NCBI RefSeq assembly: GCF_030020805.1
Contig: NZ_CP125098.1
Coordinates: 724,001-788,000, forward strand
Source: Paenibacillus sp. RC67
GTDB lineage: Bacteria > Bacillota > Bacilli > Paenibacillales > NBRC-103111
DNA length: 64,000 nt
Reading direction: 5' to 3'
Shown here piece by piece: positions 62,156 through 64,000 of this stretch. The notes beneath the pieces were generated by a model, which was not told the DNA's origin, ran no database searches, and was given only the letters and a program-made list of their open reading frames with translations. The position numbers were made by a program, and so were the translations under genes. Position 1 is the stretch's first letter, and each line of letters opens with the position of its first letter.

Positions 62156-63659
62156 AGGCATCGTCATGGAGATGACGGGCTCCAGCATTATCGTAATGCG
62201 CCAGGACGGCAAATTCGATAAAATTTCCCGAAAAAACCGCAATTGTGAAGTCGGTGAGGAAATCATTTATGCTGACGCCGGTTTGAACTGGCGTAGTCCG
62301 TCCGTAGCCGGCCGTTCCGCACTCGTCGCGGCGGTCGTGTTCTGCCTAGTCGTTTTCGCCAGCTTTGCTGGGAGAATGGGCAGCTCCGAGGTCGTTGCCT
62401 ATGTATCGCTGGACATCAATCCGTCAGTTGAGATGGGAATCGATGAAAAGGAACAAGTGCTCGAACTTAGAGGGCTGAATGATGATGGATCTGAATTGAT
62501 TCAAGAAGTGAGTTACAAGGGGAAAACATTGGAGAATGTAACGGCTACCTTGCTAGATAAGGCTGAGCAGAAGTCGCTCTCCAAGGGTGAGGCGGACATT
62601 GTCATCGCAAGCTCCGTAGTGCAGGAGAAGAGTACGGTAGATGATTCGAAGATTGCTGAGAAGCTTCGTCAGCAGGTTTCCGATCATATTAAGCAAACCC
62701 ATCCGACTCAGGTGAGCTCCTATCAGGTAGAGGCGTTTGCGGCCCCGCAAGAGGTTCGCGAGGAAGCAAACAAGAGCGGTGTTTCCATGGGTAAATATTC
62801 AGTCTATCTTAATGCCAAAAGCAATGGGGTGGATGTCACGATTGATGAGTTGAAGAAGGAGTCGATTCATCAAATCGTGAAAAATAACCCGGATAACAAG
62901 ACTGCGATTGTTCAGCCTGACAAAACCCCGACGAAAGCCGACTTCAAAAAGCTGATGGATGACGAAAAATCCGGAGAGCTGGATAAGCGGCTGCAGGAAA
63001 AGAAGAAGGAGCAAAACTCCAAGGACAACGGGAAAGGCAACAATAATAGCAACAACAGTAACAATAACAACAAGAATAATAACAATAATAGCAATAACAA
63101 CAACAATAATAACAATAAAAATGATCCGAAAAAGACCACTTCGGGCAGCAGCCCAAATACGAACAATAGCGGCAATAAAACGGATGACCGTAAAGATGAT
63201 AAGAAACCTACGGCTACTCCTAAGCCAACACCGACGCCTAGTATGAGACCGGGAACGATAATACCCGGTAAGAATCTGCCCGGTAATGACAATAAGAAAG
63301 ACGACGATTCCAAAAAAGATACGGATCCCAAGAAAGAGGACCCTAGAAAGAAGGACGATGACCCAAAGAAGTCAAACGATCCGAAAAAGGATGACTCTAA
63401 GAAGGACGATGAGGATCGTAAACGCGAAGAGGCGAAGCGTCAAGAAGATCTAAAGAAGCAGAATGATAAGCAACCGGACAAAAAGACGGATGACTCCAAG
63501 AAAGATCAGGATAAAAAGCCATCATCGGACGATAAAAAAACGGATGATAAGAAATCCGATGATAAAAAAGTCGATGACAAGAAAAAGGATGATTCATCGA
63601 AGGACGATGAGGGTAAGAATCAAAGAAGAGATAACAATGGCAAAGACGACAGGCGTTAG
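62148..63659 (+). CDS. rsgI: Anti-sigma factor RsgI with low-complexity tail
   Basis: A 503-residue single-pass membrane protein. The cytoplasmic RsgI-N domain (MNKGIVMEMTGSSIIVMRQD to about residue 50) should bind SigI. A membrane helix spans about 57-75. The periplasm-facing domain begins VAYVSLDINPSVEMGID; cleavage between the Asn and Pro of this motif (N91-P92) is known for RsgI proteins. From about residue 290 the chain is low-complexity: a poly-Asn stretch with Ser and Lys, a Thr/Pro segment, and a long Lys/Asp repeat (DDSKK, DPKK, DDKK). No carbohydrate-binding module is seen, unlike clostridial RsgIs. It overlaps sigI, the usual operon layout. Confidence 0.9.
   Translation: MNKGIVMEMTGSSIIVMRQDGKFDKISRKNRNCEVGEEIIYADAGLNWRSPSVAGRSALVAAVVFCLVVFASFAGRMGSSEVVAYVSLDINPSVEMGIDEKEQVLELRGLNDDGSELIQEVSYKGKTLENVTATLLDKAEQKSLSKGEADIVIASSVVQEKSTVDDSKIAEKLRQQVSDHIKQTHPTQVSSYQVEAFAAPQEVREEANKSGVSMGKYSVYLNAKSNGVDVTIDELKKESIHQIVKNNPDNKTAIVQPDKTPTKADFKKLMDDEKSGELDKRLQEKKKEQNSKDNGKGNNNSNNSNNNNKNNNNNSNNNNNNNNKNDPKKTTSGSSPNTNNSGNKTDDRKDDKKPTATPKPTPTPSMRPGTIIPGKNLPGNDNKKDDDSKKDTDPKKEDPRKKDDDPKKSNDPKKDDSKKDDEDRKREEAKRQEDLKKQNDKQPDKKTDDSKKDQDKKPSSDDKKTDDKKSDDKKVDDKKKDDSSKDDEGKNQRRDNNGKDDRR
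63040..63121 (+). repeat. AAT/AAC codon repeat encoding poly-Asn in RsgI
   Basis: About 27 consecutive codons are nearly all AAC or AAT with a few AGC/AGT and AAG. Such tracts can slip in replication and may vary in length between strains. Confidence 0.85.
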
Positions 63660-63668
63660 AAGCCTCGA

Positions 63669-63703
63669 AAACACAGCCGCCAAAGTTGGCCGCTGTGTTT
63701 TTT
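63669..63703 (+). terminator. Terminator after rsgI
   Basis: AACACAGC and GCC pair with GGC and GCTGTGTT, followed by T6. Confidence 0.82.
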
Positions 63704-63839
63704 GCGTGAATTTTTTAACTGCTCTTGTGACGGATTCGATGAGGTTATGATAAAATAGTAACTTGAATAAGTTCTTAGCAGCTTCCTTATTGAAGCTTTC
63801 GATATTTTATTAGATTTCCGGATAAAGGGGAGAAAACGG

Positions 63840-64000
63840 TTGAGATACAGCGAATTTGGGAAGACCGGATACCGTGTATCCGCATTAGGGTTTGGAGCGA
63901 TGAATTTACCGGGGGTACCTCTAGAGCAAGCGGGAGATACACTTAATTATGCGCTGGATCATGGAATTAACTACATCGATACAGCAGCGGGATATCGCAA
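63840..64000 (+). CDS. Aldo/keto reductase, 3' end outside the window
   Basis: The first 53 codons of an aldo/keto reductase. MRYSEFGKTGYRVSALGFGA and LDHGINYIDTAAGY show the family start and the active-site Asp/Tyr region (DTAxxY). The likely start is TTG 63840, with AAAGGGGAG upstream. The gene is cut by the window edge, so substrate and length cannot be judged. Confidence 0.85.
   Translation, partial: MRYSEFGKTGYRVSALGFGAMNLPGVPLEQAGDTLNYALDHGINYIDTAAGYR

Noticed and set aside
63040..63121. Poly-Asn tract as an assembly artefact
   Set aside because: The codons mix AAC and AAT irregularly and the frame stays open into a structured Lys/Asp repeat and a clean stop with terminator, so a real low-complexity coding tract is more likely.

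Overview
The window looks like chromosomal DNA of an endospore-forming, low-to-mid GC Firmicute of the Paenibacillaceae (Paenibacillus or a close relative). This is inferred from content: an SLH-domain surface protein, a gerA-type germinant receptor operon, a divergent gerP-like cluster, a YjcZ-type sporulation peptide, a SigI/RsgI pair, a WGxxG-type secreted protein, an L20 leader, a leucine T-box, AGGAGG ribosome binding sites and many GTG/TTG starts. No rRNA, tRNA, CRISPR array, transposase or prophage was seen.

Layout. 1-13 kb is housekeeping: SLH protein end, endonuclease IV, purU, a membrane diguanylate cyclase, transketolase, ppnP, a dehydrogenase fused to a PilZ domain, pgi, a YigZ-family protein, a TetR regulator and small proteins. 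13-17.3 kb is a germinant receptor operon on the minus strand (A, C, small membrane protein, B). 17.5-20.5 kb holds a SEC-C protein and hisS, whose leader looks like a ribosome-mediated attenuator. 20.6-24.1 kb is a plus-strand cluster of GerP-like repeat proteins, a GerPC-like protein, two alpha-crystallin-like proteins and a zinc-ribbon protein. 24-33 kb holds RNA-modification and sugar genes (rlmCD-type methylase, radical SAM proteins, manA, mnmL/mnmM pair, trmB). 33-38 kb and 39.8-46.7 kb are envelope glycosylation genes, split by infC-rpmI-rplT. 46.7-55.2 kb is the ilvB-ilvN-ilvC-leuA operon with leuB further on. 55.4-64 kb has a peroxiredoxin behind a PerR-like box, gcvH, a bactofilin-like protein, a GH15 hydrolase, small genes, sigI-rsgI and the start of an aldo/keto reductase.

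How parts connect. Three proteins point to cyclic di-GMP: a diguanylate cyclase lacking the inhibitory-site arginine, a PilZ domain attached to a metabolic dehydrogenase, and a membrane glycosyltransferase with four MshEN-type 24-residue motifs. pgi, manA and a ManC-like enzyme are steps from glucose-6-phosphate to GDP-mannose, which could feed the glycosyltransferases. The 855-residue protein fuses a multi-spanning GT-C-like half to a polyprenyl-phosphate GT2 half and is followed directly by a GtrA flippase-like gene, giving a compact three-component glycosylation unit. Spore genes (germinant receptor, GerP-like cluster, yjcZ) form the other theme.

The best candidates for something undescribed are the GerP/Hsp20 cluster, the dehydrogenase-PilZ fusion, the hisS leader-peptide attenuator, the MshEN glycosyltransferase, and a structured RNA between ilvN and ilvC. 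All functional statements are from reading the sequence and family knowledge; no database search was run.
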